64,000 bases of DNA, taken from assembly GCF_000423885.1 (NCBI RefSeq), contig NZ_AUIV01000022.1, positions 11,396 to 75,395 on the forward strand, given 5' to 3'. Position 1 is the stretch's first letter; the number at the start of each line of letters is the position of its first letter. Shown piece by piece: positions 36,550-44,463 of this stretch. A program made the translations under genes and the position numbers. This DNA is from Thermomonas fusca DSM 15424. Its GTDB lineage: Bacteria > Pseudomonadota > Gammaproteobacteria > Xanthomonadales > Xanthomonadaceae. The notes under the pieces were generated by a model. That model saw only the letters and a list, made by a program, of their open reading frames with translations, was not told the origin of the DNA and ran no database searches.

Positions 36550-38148
36550 TCAGTGGCCGCCACCGGCGGGCGCGCCGCCGGTCTTGGCCCCGAACGGCGG
36601 CTTGGCCAACCACACGAACAGGATCACCGCCAGGAAGATGATCCCCAGCAGGTGGAAGATCTCGTTGAAGCCCAACTGCGCGGCCTGGTTGGAAATCATC
36701 CGTTCCAGCACCGCCGCACCGCGCTGGAGATCGCCGCCGCCGTACTGCGTCACCGCCTCCATCGCCGTGGGATCGAGCGTGGAGACGCGCTCGGTCATGT
36801 GCGCATGGTGCACCGCGCCGCGTTCGCTCCAGGCATAGGTGGTGAGCGAGGCGGCGAAGCTGCCGCCCAGGGTGCGCACGAAGGTGGCAAGGCCGGAGCC
36901 CGCGGCGATCTCGTGCGGCTCCAGGTCGGACAGCAGGATCTGCAGCACCGGCATGAAGAACAGCGCCACGCCCAGGCCCTGGAACAGCTGCACCAGCGCC
37001 ACGTGCTGGAAGTCCACGTCGAGGTTGAAGTGCGAGCGCGCGAAGCTGGTCAGCGACATCGCGATGAAGGCGAAGCTGGCGAGGATGCGCAGGTCGAAGC
37101 GGTTGGCGTACTTGCCCACCAGCGGCGTCAGCAGCACCGGCAGGATGCCGATCGGCGCGGTGGCGAACCCCGCCCAGATGGCGGTGTAACCCAGGTTGCG
37201 CTGCAGCCACAGCGGCACCAGGATGCCGACGCTGAAGAACGCGCCGTAGGCCACGGTCATGGCGATGGTGCCGGAACGGAAATTGCGGTGGCGGAACAGG
37301 CGCAGGTTGACGATGGGGTCACTGTCGGTCAGCTCCCAGATCACGAACACCGCCAGCGCGATGGCCGAGGTGATCGCCAGCGCCACGATGGTGGGCGAAG
37401 AAAACCAGTCCTCGTCGTTGCCCAGGTCCAGCAGCACCTGCAGCGCGCCCACGCCCACCACCAGCGTGGCCAGGCCGATGTAGTCCATCTTCGGCTTTTC
37501 CAGCCGTTCCGGCCGGCCCTTCAGCTGCCGCCCGACCACCGTGCTGGCGAAAATGCCGATTGGGATGTTGATGAAGAAAATCCATTCCCAGCTGTAGTTG
37601 TCGGTGATCCAGCCGCCCAGGATCGGCCCGGCGATGGGCGCCACCACCGTCACCATCGCCAGCAGCGCGATCGCCTGGCCGCGCTTGGCGGGTGGGTAGA
37701 TCGACAGCAGCAGCGCCTGCGTCACCGGATACATCGGCCCGGCCACGAAACCCTGCAGGGCGCGGGCGACCACCAGCAGGCCCATGCTGTGGGCGATGCC
37801 GCACAGGAACGAGGCGAACACGAACGCCAGCGTCGACCACATGAACAGCTTGCGCTCGCCGAACTTGCGGGTCAGCCAGCCGGTCAGTGGCAAGGCGATG
37901 GCGGTGCTGACCGCGAACGAAGTGATCACCCACGTGGCCTGGTTGGCGCTGCCGCCGAGGTTGCCGGAGATGGCCGGCAACGAGACGTTCGCGATCGTGG
38001 TGTCCAGCACCTGCATGAAGCTGGCCAGCGCCAGCCCCAGCGTGGTCAGCGCCACGTTCGGCGGGCGGAAATCGGAAGGCTTCGCCGTGGCCTCGCGGCC
38101 GGGCGGCAGGCCCATCGATTCTTCTTCCTGGGCGAGGGTCGTGGCCAT
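36550..38148 (-). CDS. emrB: DHA2-family multidrug efflux MFS permease (EmrB-like)
   Basis: Fourteen-helix drug/proton antiporter of the EmrB/QacA type. The DHA2 signature MQVLDTTIANVSLPAISGNLGG and the motif LTGWLTRKFGERKLFMWS are present, along with GPILGGWITDNYSWEWIFFINIPIG (motif C and following loop, in two adjoining segments). The first ATG (38148) lacks a clear ribosome binding site; an in-frame ATG at 38115 has AGGAAGAAG ahead of it and is an alternative start. It lies last in a marR-OMF-emrA-emrB set, suggesting a tripartite pump spanning both membranes. Confidence 0.92.
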   Translation of the reverse strand: MATTLAQEEESMGLPPGREATAKPSDFRPPNVALTTLGLALASFMQVLDTTIANVSLPAISGNLGGSANQATWVITSFAVSTAIALPLTGWLTRKFGERKLFMWSTLAFVFASFLCGIAHSMGLLVVARALQGFVAGPMYPVTQALLLSIYPPAKRGQAIALLAMVTVVAPIAGPILGGWITDNYSWEWIFFINIPIGIFASTVVGRQLKGRPERLEKPKMDYIGLATLVVGVGALQVLLDLGNDEDWFSSPTIVALAITSAIALAVFVIWELTDSDPIVNLRLFRHRNFRSGTIAMTVAYGAFFSVGILVPLWLQRNLGYTAIWAGFATAPIGILPVLLTPLVGKYANRFDLRILASFAFIAMSLTSFARSHFNLDVDFQHVALVQLFQGLGVALFFMPVLQILLSDLEPHEIAAGSGLATFVRTLGGSFAASLTTYAWSERGAVHHAHMTERVSTLDPTAMEAVTQYGGGDLQRGAAVLERMISNQAAQLGFNEIFHLLGIIFLAVILFVWLAKPPFGAKTGGAPAGGGH

Positions 38149-38270
38149 GGGGGATCGCTATCGGGAAAGGTGCAGGAGCGGCAGCGCGCTGGCTGCCGGC
38201 GTGGCGGGATCCGTTGCCCGGGGGGAGGGGAGGAAACGGAGCGCCGCCAGCGCAACTCCTGCGGAAGGGG

Positions 38271-39491
38271 TCAGGAGGCGCGGGCCTTCGGCAGGTTGCC
38301 GGCGATGATGCGTTCGATCAGCGCGTCGGCATCGTGCAGCTGGCGGGCGTAGGCGTTGGTGGTCAGCACCGGCTTGTCGGCCGGCGCGGCCGGCAGCACC
38401 GCGCCGCCTTGGTCGTGGACATCGACATCCACCGCCATGCTCATGCCGAGGCGCAGCGGGTGGTCGCGCAGTTGCTTGGGATCCAGCTGGATGCGCACCG
38501 GGATGCGCTGCACGATCTTGATCCAGTTGCCGCTGGCGTTCTGCGCCGGCAGCAGGGCGAACGCGCTGCCGGTGCCCAGGCCCAGGCTGACCAGCTTGCC
38601 GTCGAATTCCACGTCACTGCCGTAGAGGTCGGCGGTGAGTTTCACCGGCTGGCCCAGGCGCATGTTGTGCAGCTGGGTTTCCTTGAAGTTGGCGTCCACC
38701 CACACGTCGTGCAGGGGAATCACCGCCATCAGCGCGCCGCCGGGCTGCACGCGCTGGCCCAGCTGCACGCTGCGCTTGGCGATGAAGCCGTCGACCGGCG
38801 CCACGATGGCGGCGCGCTGCAGGTCCAGGTAGGCCTGGCGCAGCTGCGCGGCGGCCGCCTGCACCTGCGGCTGGCTGGCCACGGTGGTGGCATCGACCAG
38901 CGCGCGGTTGCGCGAGAGCTGCCCGCGCGAGCCCGAAAGTGCGGCTTCGGCGGCCTGCAGCTGCGCCTGCGCATGCGCCAGCTCCTCGGCGGAGACCGCG
39001 CCGCTGGCGACCAGCCCGCTGCGGCGCGCGACGTCGGCGCGGGCCTGTTGCAGCGCCACCTCACGGGCGGCGATGTCGGCCTGCGCGCTGTCCACGCTGC
39101 TGAACAGGCCGCGTACCTGGCGCACGGTGGCGGCCAGGTTGGCCTCGGCATGCGCCAATGCCACCTGTGCATCGTTGGGATCCAGCTGCACCAGCACCTG
39201 GCCGGCCTTCACCCGCATGCCGTCGTCCGCGTTGATGGACACCACCGTGCCCGGCGTCTGCGCGGTGACGCTGACGATGTTGCCCTGCACATAGGCATCG
39301 TCGGTGTCCTGGTGCCAGCGGGCGACCAGCAGGTAGTAGGCCAGCCAGGCGGCGGTGGCGACCAGCACGAGGATCAGCAGCGCCAGCAGCGCGCGGCGGC
39401 GCTTGCCCTGCGCGGGCGTGCGGGTTGGCTGCGACGGCGGCAGCGGGGCGGCCGGGCCGGTGGAGGTGTTCGGCGTGGTTTCGGTGGTCAT
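38271..39491 (-). CDS. emrA: HlyD-family efflux adaptor (EmrA-like)
   Basis: Periplasmic membrane-fusion protein, 406 residues. One N-terminal membrane helix (ALLALLILVLVATAAWLAYY) is followed by the biotinyl-lipoyl segment (DDAYVQGNIVSVTAQTPGTV), an alpha-helical hairpin (ALAHAEANLAATVRQVR to VSAEELAHAQAQLQAAEAAL) and a beta-barrel region (APVDGFIAKRSVQLGQRVQP). It would bridge the EmrB permease to the outer-membrane factor encoded just upstream. The gap to emrB is 122 bases. Confidence 0.93.
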   Translation of the reverse strand: MTTETTPNTSTGPAAPLPPSQPTRTPAQGKRRRALLALLILVLVATAAWLAYYLLVARWHQDTDDAYVQGNIVSVTAQTPGTVVSINADDGMRVKAGQVLVQLDPNDAQVALAHAEANLAATVRQVRGLFSSVDSAQADIAAREVALQQARADVARRSGLVASGAVSAEELAHAQAQLQAAEAALSGSRGQLSRNRALVDATTVASQPQVQAAAAQLRQAYLDLQRAAIVAPVDGFIAKRSVQLGQRVQPGGALMAVIPLHDVWVDANFKETQLHNMRLGQPVKLTADLYGSDVEFDGKLVSLGLGTGSAFALLPAQNASGNWIKIVQRIPVRIQLDPKQLRDHPLRLGMSMAVDVDVHDQGGAVLPAAPADKPVLTTNAYARQLHDADALIERIIAGNLPKARAS

Positions 39492-39500
39492 GGGCGCGCG

Positions 39501-40946
39501 TCAGTGGGAGGCGATGGGGGCGGGTGCTTCGACGGTGGTGCCACCGCCAAGCGCCTGGTCGAGGTCGATGGCGGCCGCGTAGCGCTGGCTGCGCACGGCC
39601 GCCAGCTGTTGCTCCGCCTGCAGCAGCGGCTTGCGTGCCGCCAGCAGGTCGAGCCGGTTGGCCAGTCCGGCGCGCTGGCGCTGCTCCACCACCTGCGCGG
39701 TGGCAGCGGCGGCGCTGCGGGCCTGTTCCAGCGCGGCCGCCTGGGCGTCCAGCGCGCGGATGGCCTGCACGGCGTCGGTCACCTGGCGCAGGCCGTCGAT
39801 GACGGTGCGGTTGTAGTCGGCCACGGCGAGGTCGTAGTCGGCATCTCGTGCGGACAGATTGCTGCGCAGCTGCCCGCCATCGAAGATCGGGAGGCTCAGC
39901 GCCGGCCCGCCGAAACCGAGGAAGGCATCGCTGTCGAACAGGCCGCTGAAGCCGGTGGCGGCAAGCCCCACCAGCCCGCTCAGGTCAATGCTGGGACGGA
40001 ACCGCGCCTTGGCCGAGGTGATGCCTTGCGCGGCGGCTTCCACCCGCCAGCGGGCGGCGACGACATCCGGACGATGGCCCAGCAGCTCGCTGGGCAGCAC
40101 CGACGGCAGCGCCGGCGCGGGCGTGTTCAGCAGTTGCGGGGGCTGGATCGCCAGCCCGCGATCCGGGCCTTGCCCCACCAGGGCTGCCAGCGCGTTGCGC
40201 AGGGCAGCGATGCGCTGCCGTGCGGCTTCCTGTTGGGCCTTGGCAGCCGCCGCGATGGCCTCGCTGCCGCGCAATGCGGACTGGTTGTCGAGTCCGGCGG
40301 CAATGCGCTGCCGCCCCAGCGTGACCAGCTCGTCGGCGCGCACCTGTTCGCGACGCGCCAGCTCAAGGTCGTCGAAGGCTTGCGCCAGCGCCGTGTAGCT
40401 GCGCGCGACGTTGGCCGCGAGTGCCAGCCGGGTCGCCTGTGCATCGACCTCGCTGGCGCGGGCCTGGCCCAGCGCGGCCAGATAGTCGGCGCGCTTGCCG
40501 CCCCAGACATCCAGCGGCCAGTCGAACTTCAGCATGAGCACGGCGTTGTGCAGCGGCTGGCCACCCAGTTCTTCGCCGGCGAGGCCAGCGGGCAGTTGGG
40601 CCGCCGCGTATTGCGCGCTGGCGCCCACGCTGGGCCTGCGTGCGGCGTCGGCCAGCCCGGCCTGCGCTTGGGCCTTGCGGACACGCGCCGCAGCGGCATC
40701 CAGCGTGGGACTTCCGGCAAGCGCTTCATCGACCAGCGCGTCCAGCTGGCGGTCGCCAAAGGCTGTCCACCAGCGGTCGGTCGGCCACGCGGCAGCCGGC
40801 AGCGCAGCGGCGGCGAGGGCGCGCTCAGCGTGCAGGTCTGCCGGCTGGCGCGTGGTTGTCTGCGGGGCGAGACCAGCGGTACTGGCACAGCCGGCCACCA
40901 GCAAGGCTCCGCCCAGGGCGGTGGCGAGGATCGGAAATGGGCGCAT
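39501..40946 (-). CDS. Outer-membrane efflux lipoprotein (NodT/OprM family)
   Basis: TolC-type outer-membrane channel, 481 residues. It has a lipoprotein signal with lipobox (LLVAGCAST), the typical WWTAFGDRQLDALVDEALAG start and the duplicated helical barrel pattern. ANVARSYTALAQAFDDLELA and PIFDGGQLRSNLSARDADYD are family motifs. The start at 40946 gives a clean lipoprotein signal; a further 14 in-frame residues upstream overlap marR. It forms the outer-membrane part of the pump with EmrA and EmrB and follows marR by four bases. Confidence 0.9.
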   Translation of the reverse strand: MRPFPILATALGGALLVAGCASTAGLAPQTTTRQPADLHAERALAAAALPAAAWPTDRWWTAFGDRQLDALVDEALAGSPTLDAAAARVRKAQAQAGLADAARRPSVGASAQYAAAQLPAGLAGEELGGQPLHNAVLMLKFDWPLDVWGGKRADYLAALGQARASEVDAQATRLALAANVARSYTALAQAFDDLELARREQVRADELVTLGRQRIAAGLDNQSALRGSEAIAAAAKAQQEAARQRIAALRNALAALVGQGPDRGLAIQPPQLLNTPAPALPSVLPSELLGHRPDVVAARWRVEAAAQGITSAKARFRPSIDLSGLVGLAATGFSGLFDSDAFLGFGGPALSLPIFDGGQLRSNLSARDADYDLAVADYNRTVIDGLRQVTDAVQAIRALDAQAAALEQARSAAAATAQVVEQRQRAGLANRLDLLAARKPLLQAEQQLAAVRSQRYAAAIDLDQALGGGTTVEAPAPIASH

Positions 40947-40950
40947 GGGA

Positions 40951-41406
40951 TCAGTCCGGGGAAAGCAGGTTGTCGCGGGCTTGTTCAAGCAGCGCGGTCA
41001 GTTGCGCGCGGGTGGCGTCGTCCATGCCGTGGAAGGCGCGTTCGCGGACGCGTGCCCCGCACTGGTCGACATCACGCCACATGTCGCGGCCGGCATCCGT
41101 CAGGTCGATATGCAGGGCGCGGCGATCCCGTGGATCGGCCACCCGCGTCAGGATCCCGCGTGCTTCCAGGCGGTCCAGCAGGCGGGTCATCGCGCCGGGA
41201 TTGAGGTCGGCGGCGCGGGCCAGGTCGGTGACGCTGGCGGTGCCGCAGGCCAGCTTTTTCAAGGTGACATATTGGCTGAAGGTCAGCGCATGCCCGGCCG
41301 AGGCGAGCTCGCGTTCCATGCGCGCCCACATGGCATCGCGCAGCTGGCGGAACAGCAGGCCCAGCGAAGAACTGCAGGCGCTGGCAGAGGGGTGCGGGGT
41401 GTTCAT
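40951..41406 (-). CDS. MarR-family transcriptional repressor of the efflux operon
   Basis: Winged-helix regulator of 151 residues. The DNA-binding region is visible at TASVTDLARAADLNPGAMTRLLDRLEARG, followed by the wing ILTRVADPRDRRALHIDLT (split here only by length). It is the first gene of the efflux operon, so it probably represses itself and the pump genes and is released by small phenolic or drug ligands, as for EmrR. The ATG at 41406 sits very close to the predicted transcription start, so the message may be leaderless. Confidence 0.92.
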   Translation of the reverse strand: MNTPHPSASACSSSLGLLFRQLRDAMWARMERELASAGHALTFSQYVTLKKLACGTASVTDLARAADLNPGAMTRLLDRLEARGILTRVADPRDRRALHIDLTDAGRDMWRDVDQCGARVRERAFHGMDDATRAQLTALLEQARDNLLSPD

Positions 41407-41409
41407 GGG

Positions 41410-41453
41410 CAATATTTTGTTTTGATGCGCAATAGTTGTCAATGCAAATATTG
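41410..41453 (-). promoter_or_regulatory. marR-efflux promoter with flanking inverted repeat
   Basis: On the minus strand TTGACA (41442-41437) and CAAAAT (41419-41414) are 17 bases apart. Perfect eight-base inverted repeats CAATATTT and AAATATTG (41410-41417 and 41446-41453) bracket the promoter, and GCATTG/CAATAG half-sites lie inside. The region is strikingly AT-rich against its surroundings, as expected of a MarR operator. The interpretation as operator is inferred. Confidence 0.65.
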
Positions 41454-41584
41454 GCACTGCAAACGTTTTCGCCCGGCCGGAGCAGGGTGATACGTGGTCA
41501 GGAATGGAGTTACCTGGAATTTTCGGCGGTGCTGCAAACCGGCTGGAGTGGCGGCGATGACCTCAGGCCCGCTGGTGGGTCGCC

Positions 41585-42379
41585 TCAGGCAGTGCGGTGC
41601 AACACCAGTTCCAGCACGAACTTGCTGCCGAAGAACGCCAGCACCAGCAACGCCATCGCCGCCAGCGTCCAGCGCACCGCGGTGGCGCCGCGCCAGCCGC
41701 GCCGCCAGCGGCCCAGCAGCAGTGCGCCGAAGGCCAGCCACGACAGCACGCTGAGCACGGTCTTGTGCACCAGGTGCTGGGCCAGCAGGTTTTCCACGAA
41801 CAGCACCCCGGTCAGCAGGGTGGCGGTCAGCAGCACGAAGCCGACGGCGATCGTGCGGAACAACAGGGTTTCCAGCTCGGTCAGCGGCGGCAGCGCGCGC
41901 AGCCAGGCGTGGAATTCACGCCGGCGCAGGGCGCGTTCCTGTGCCCACAGGAACACCGCCAGCACCGCCGCCAGCGCCAACGTGGCGTAGGCCAGCAGGG
42001 CCAGCCAGGCGTGCAGCAGCATCCGCCAATCCAGCGGATCTGGTGCCGCGGCGTGGCCATAGAAGCGGTAAGCCAGCAGCACCAGTGCGGCCAGCGGGAA
42101 CACCACCACGCCCAGCGCGCGCATGCGCCCGGTGGCGGCAACCAGTGCGGTCAGTGCGGCCATGCCCAGCCCCACCAGCGACAGCGCGGCGAAGAAGTGC
42201 AGGTCGGTGGCGCCGCTGTCGCGCCAGGCCAGGTAATGGGCCAGTCCGTGCAGCAGCACCGCGGCATCGGCCGGCAGCAACCAGCCGCGCCCGCCGCTGC
42301 CCTGACCGCGGCGGGCGTCCAACGCCAGCCAGACGGCGGCTGCAAGGTACAGAACGACGGCGGACAGGACGATCAACAT
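41585..42379 (-). CDS. CcsA-family membrane protein (YpjD-like)
   Basis: Integral membrane protein of about 264 residues with roughly eight helices, from the cytochrome c assembly (CcsA/YpjD) family. Conserved elements include LLHAWLALLAYATLALAAV and the histidine-containing LLAQHLVHKTVLSVLSWLAF, which in CcsA proteins surround heme-binding sites. Xanthomonads usually carry this gene near ffh; whether it acts in heme transport is not established. The ATG at 42379 (MLIVLSAVVLYLAAAVWL) is favoured over a GTG at 42403. Confidence 0.8.
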   Translation of the reverse strand: MLIVLSAVVLYLAAAVWLALDARRGQGSGGRGWLLPADAAVLLHGLAHYLAWRDSGATDLHFFAALSLVGLGMAALTALVAATGRMRALGVVVFPLAALVLLAYRFYGHAAAPDPLDWRMLLHAWLALLAYATLALAAVLAVFLWAQERALRRREFHAWLRALPPLTELETLLFRTIAVGFVLLTATLLTGVLFVENLLAQHLVHKTVLSVLSWLAFGALLLGRWRRGWRGATAVRWTLAAMALLVLAFFGSKFVLELVLHRTA

Positions 42380-42469
42380 CCGGCAAGTGTCGCACAGCGA
42401 CACGCCATCCCAGAACGCCCGGACACGGTGCTATTCTGGCGGCAACACCACCACCACTGGGGAGTTCCG

Positions 42470-42802
42470 ATGCACGCTTCGCATGCCATCCATCTGCCCG
42501 AACGCAGCCCACTGTGGAAGGTGTTCTGGCTGTACGGCGTCCTGCCCAGCAACCTGCTGTGGCTGGCCGTGGCCTGGCTGGTCGATCACAACCAGCTTCC
42601 GGGCGCCACCCTCGGCCTGCTGGTGTTCCTGCTGGGCTATACCGCCTGGATCGTCGCCGCGGTCTGGAAGGCGGCGCCGAATGCGAAAGACCCGCGCTAT
42701 GGCGTGATGGCGCAGGCGCTGACCGTGGCCTGGGCGATCAACACCGTGCTGATCGCGTTCTTCCTCGGCCTGCAGATGGTGCGCGCGTTGGTCGGCGGCT
42801 GA
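42470..42802 (+). CDS. Small hydrophobic membrane protein
   Basis: Function not recognised. The 110-residue protein has three likely membrane helices: FWLYGVLPSNLLWLAVAWLV, LGLLVFLLGYTAWIVAAVW and ALTVAWAINTVLIAFFLGL. A GGGGAG ribosome binding site lies seven bases before the ATG. It is divergent from the CcsA-like gene and convergent with the next small gene, which starts on the other strand. Confidence 0.75.
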   Translation: MHASHAIHLPERSPLWKVFWLYGVLPSNLLWLAVAWLVDHNQLPGATLGLLVFLLGYTAWIVAAVWKAAPNAKDPRYGVMAQALTVAWAINTVLIAFFLGLQMVRALVGG

Positions 42803-42808
42803 GCCGGC

Positions 42809-43213
42809 TCAACCGAACTGCACCACCTCGCCCCGGCGGTCGAAGGTTGCGAACTGCGCCACTCGGCCGTCGTTGATCGCGTTCACCATGAAGCGCAGCG
42901 GCTGCGCGGCTTCGTCCGCGCTCGGGGCGATGCCGGCGCGACCCGCCAGCCCACCGACGAACAGCAGGTCCCAATCCTGACCGGTGGCCTTGGACTCCTC
43001 GGCCAGCGCCTCGAAGCTGGCGATCTCTTCCGGCGTCTTGTCCACGCACAGGCAGGGCGAGAGCGTGCCGCCTTCGCGCCGCTCGAAGCGTTCGCGCTGC
43101 TCGGCGGTGGCGTTCTGCGGCAACTCGACCTTGGCGAACACCAGCAGCAGGCGCTGCGGTTCCGGCTGCTGGCGGGCGGCGTCGAGGAGATCCTGAAAGC
43201 TGGCAAGGCTCAT
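42809..43213 (-). CDS. Conserved hypothetical protein (xanthomonad family)
   Basis: A soluble 134-residue protein with SFQDLLDAARQQPEPQRLLL, then LPQNATAEQRERFERREGG and the C-terminal FATFDRRGEVVQFG. It belongs to a conserved family of xanthomonads often labelled ribonucleotide reductase subunit alpha in databases. That label looks unfounded, since no reductase motif is present. It contains a CLC pair (CLCVDKTPEEIASFEAL). It lies upstream of, and divergent from, the molybdenum-cofactor operon. Confidence 0.72.
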   Translation of the reverse strand: MSLASFQDLLDAARQQPEPQRLLLVFAKVELPQNATAEQRERFERREGGTLSPCLCVDKTPEEIASFEALAEESKATGQDWDLLFVGGLAGRAGIAPSADEAAQPLRFMVNAINDGRVAQFATFDRRGEVVQFG

Positions 43214-43290
43214 GGCGGTGCAGGGGCTGTGTAGGGAGGCGCGAAGCTAACACGCCCTCGCGCCCGTGGCGGCGCCGACGCCCGCGAATA

Positions 43291-43304
43291 TTGATCGCAG
43301 TCAA
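43291..43304 (+). promoter_or_regulatory. FNR/DNR-type box upstream of the moa operon
   Basis: TTGATCGCAGTCAA matches the FNR/DNR consensus TTGAT-N4-ATCAA with a single mismatch. It lies just ahead of the probable Moco riboswitch and fits anaerobic activation of cofactor synthesis together with nitrate reductase. Confidence 0.7.
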
Positions 43305-43329
43305 GCGCGCAGCCTGCGCCGGGGCTAAG

Positions 43330-43452
43330 CTGTCGCCGTACTACCTCCAAGCCCCCTTGCCTGGGTTCGTTCGCGAATACGGCAAAGGGGCCGTGGCATC
43401 GGCCGGAAGGCCGCCGCCACCGGGTCGAATCCGGAAACGGACCGGCCTCCCG
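43330..43452 (+). ncRNA. Probable molybdenum-cofactor (Moco) riboswitch
   Basis: The leader before moaA folds into several stems: CCCC-C-TTGCC with GGCAA-A-GGGG (43352-43390 region), TTCG/CGAA inside it, CGGCC-GGAA-GGCCG at 43400-43413, GTGGC/GCCAC enclosing that hairpin and CCGG/CCGG with a GTCGAAT loop. The strings ACCTCCAAGCC, GCGAATACGGCAAA and GGCCGGAAGGCC resemble the conserved core of the MOCO RNA motif, which senses Moco and controls moaA operons. The boundary and sequence match are from memory of the motif; a covariance search would settle it. Confidence 0.72.
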
Positions 43453-43473
43453 CGTTTGGACTGGAGCGACAAC

Positions 43474-44454
43474 ATGGCAACCCTCGTGGACGGCTTCGGC
43501 CGCACGTTCCCCTATCTGCGGCTCTCGCTCACCGAGGCCTGCAACTATCGTTGCAGCTACTGCCTGCCGAATGGCTATCAGGCCGACGGGCGGCCCGGCT
43601 TCCTGACACTGGAAGAAGTCCGGCGGCTGGTGCGCGGCTTCGCGGCGGTGGGCATGCGCAAGATCCGCCTGACCGGCGGCGAGCCCAGCCTGCGCAAGGA
43701 CCTGGCGTCGATCATCGCCGCCGTCTCGGCCACGCCGGGCGTGCAGAAGATCGCCCTGACCACCAATGGCTGCCTGCTGCCCCGGCACGTGCGGCTGTGG
43801 CGCGAAGCCGGGCTGACAGCGCTCAACGTCAGCCTCGACAGCCTGCAATCGGCGCGCTTTGCCGCCATCACCGGCCATGACCGTTTCGACGAGGTGATGG
43901 AAGGCATCGAGATCGCGCAGACCCTCGGCTTCGATGCGGTCAAGCTCAACGCGGTGCTGCTGCGCGGCTTGAACGACGACGAGCTGCCGGCGTGGATGGA
44001 CTTCCTGCGCGGCCGCGACGTGTCGATCCGCTTCATCGAGCTGATGCGCACCGGCGACAACCAGGCCTATTTCGAACGCCACCACTACCGCGCCGAGGCG
44101 CTGGAACAGCAGCTGGTCGATGCCGGCTGGACGCTGCGCCCGCGCGCCGCTGACGCTGGCCCGGCGCGCGAATACGCGCACCCGGACTATCGCGGGCGGA
44201 TCGGCATCATCGCCCCGTATTCGAAGGATTTCTGCGCCGGCTGCAACCGCCTGCGGGTGACCGCCCGCGGCGACCTGCGGCTGTGCCTGTTCGGCGATTT
44301 CGGCATCCCGCTGCGGCCGCTGCTGCAGTCGGATGAAGACCACGACGCGCTGGTGGCACGCATCGCCACCCAGCTGGGCCTGAAGGCCGCGGGCCACGGC
44401 CTGCACGAGGGCAACACCGGCATCACCCCGCACCTGGCCTCAATCGGCGGATAA
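43474..44454 (+). CDS. moaA: GTP 3',8-cyclase MoaA
   Basis: Radical SAM enzyme that rearranges GTP in the first step of molybdopterin synthesis. The N-terminal cluster motif is CNYRCSYC, the SAM-binding GGEP follows (IRLTGGEPSLRKDL), and the second C-terminal cluster is CAGCNRLRVTARGDLRLCLF. The protein ends with the conserved Gly-Gly (ASIGG) needed for activity. It has 326 residues, normal length. It is the first gene of the cofactor operon, behind an FNR-like box and leader RNA. Confidence 0.97.
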   Translation: MATLVDGFGRTFPYLRLSLTEACNYRCSYCLPNGYQADGRPGFLTLEEVRRLVRGFAAVGMRKIRLTGGEPSLRKDLASIIAAVSATPGVQKIALTTNGCLLPRHVRLWREAGLTALNVSLDSLQSARFAAITGHDRFDEVMEGIEIAQTLGFDAVKLNAVLLRGLNDDELPAWMDFLRGRDVSIRFIELMRTGDNQAYFERHHYRAEALEQQLVDAGWTLRPRAADAGPAREYAHPDYRGRIGIIAPYSKDFCAGCNRLRVTARGDLRLCLFGDFGIPLRPLLQSDEDHDALVARIATQLGLKAAGHGLHEGNTGITPHLASIGG

Positions 44455-44463
44455 ACACAATCC

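Noticed and set aside
34962..36563. N-terminal extension of the calcium-loop protein to a 914-residue protein
   Set aside because: The extension is antisense to radA and has shadow-type composition. The family start MIITGSNLQL at 34961 is a better fit.
38214..41204. 996-residue plus-strand frame across the efflux genes
   Set aside because: It runs antisense to emrA and the outer-membrane factor, both of which have clear family motifs and correct starts.
43330..43452. Cobalamin riboswitch as the identity of the moaA leader
   Set aside because: GCCACC and GGCC strings recall B12 elements, but no B12 box was found and the gene downstream is moaA. The Moco motif explains the stems better.
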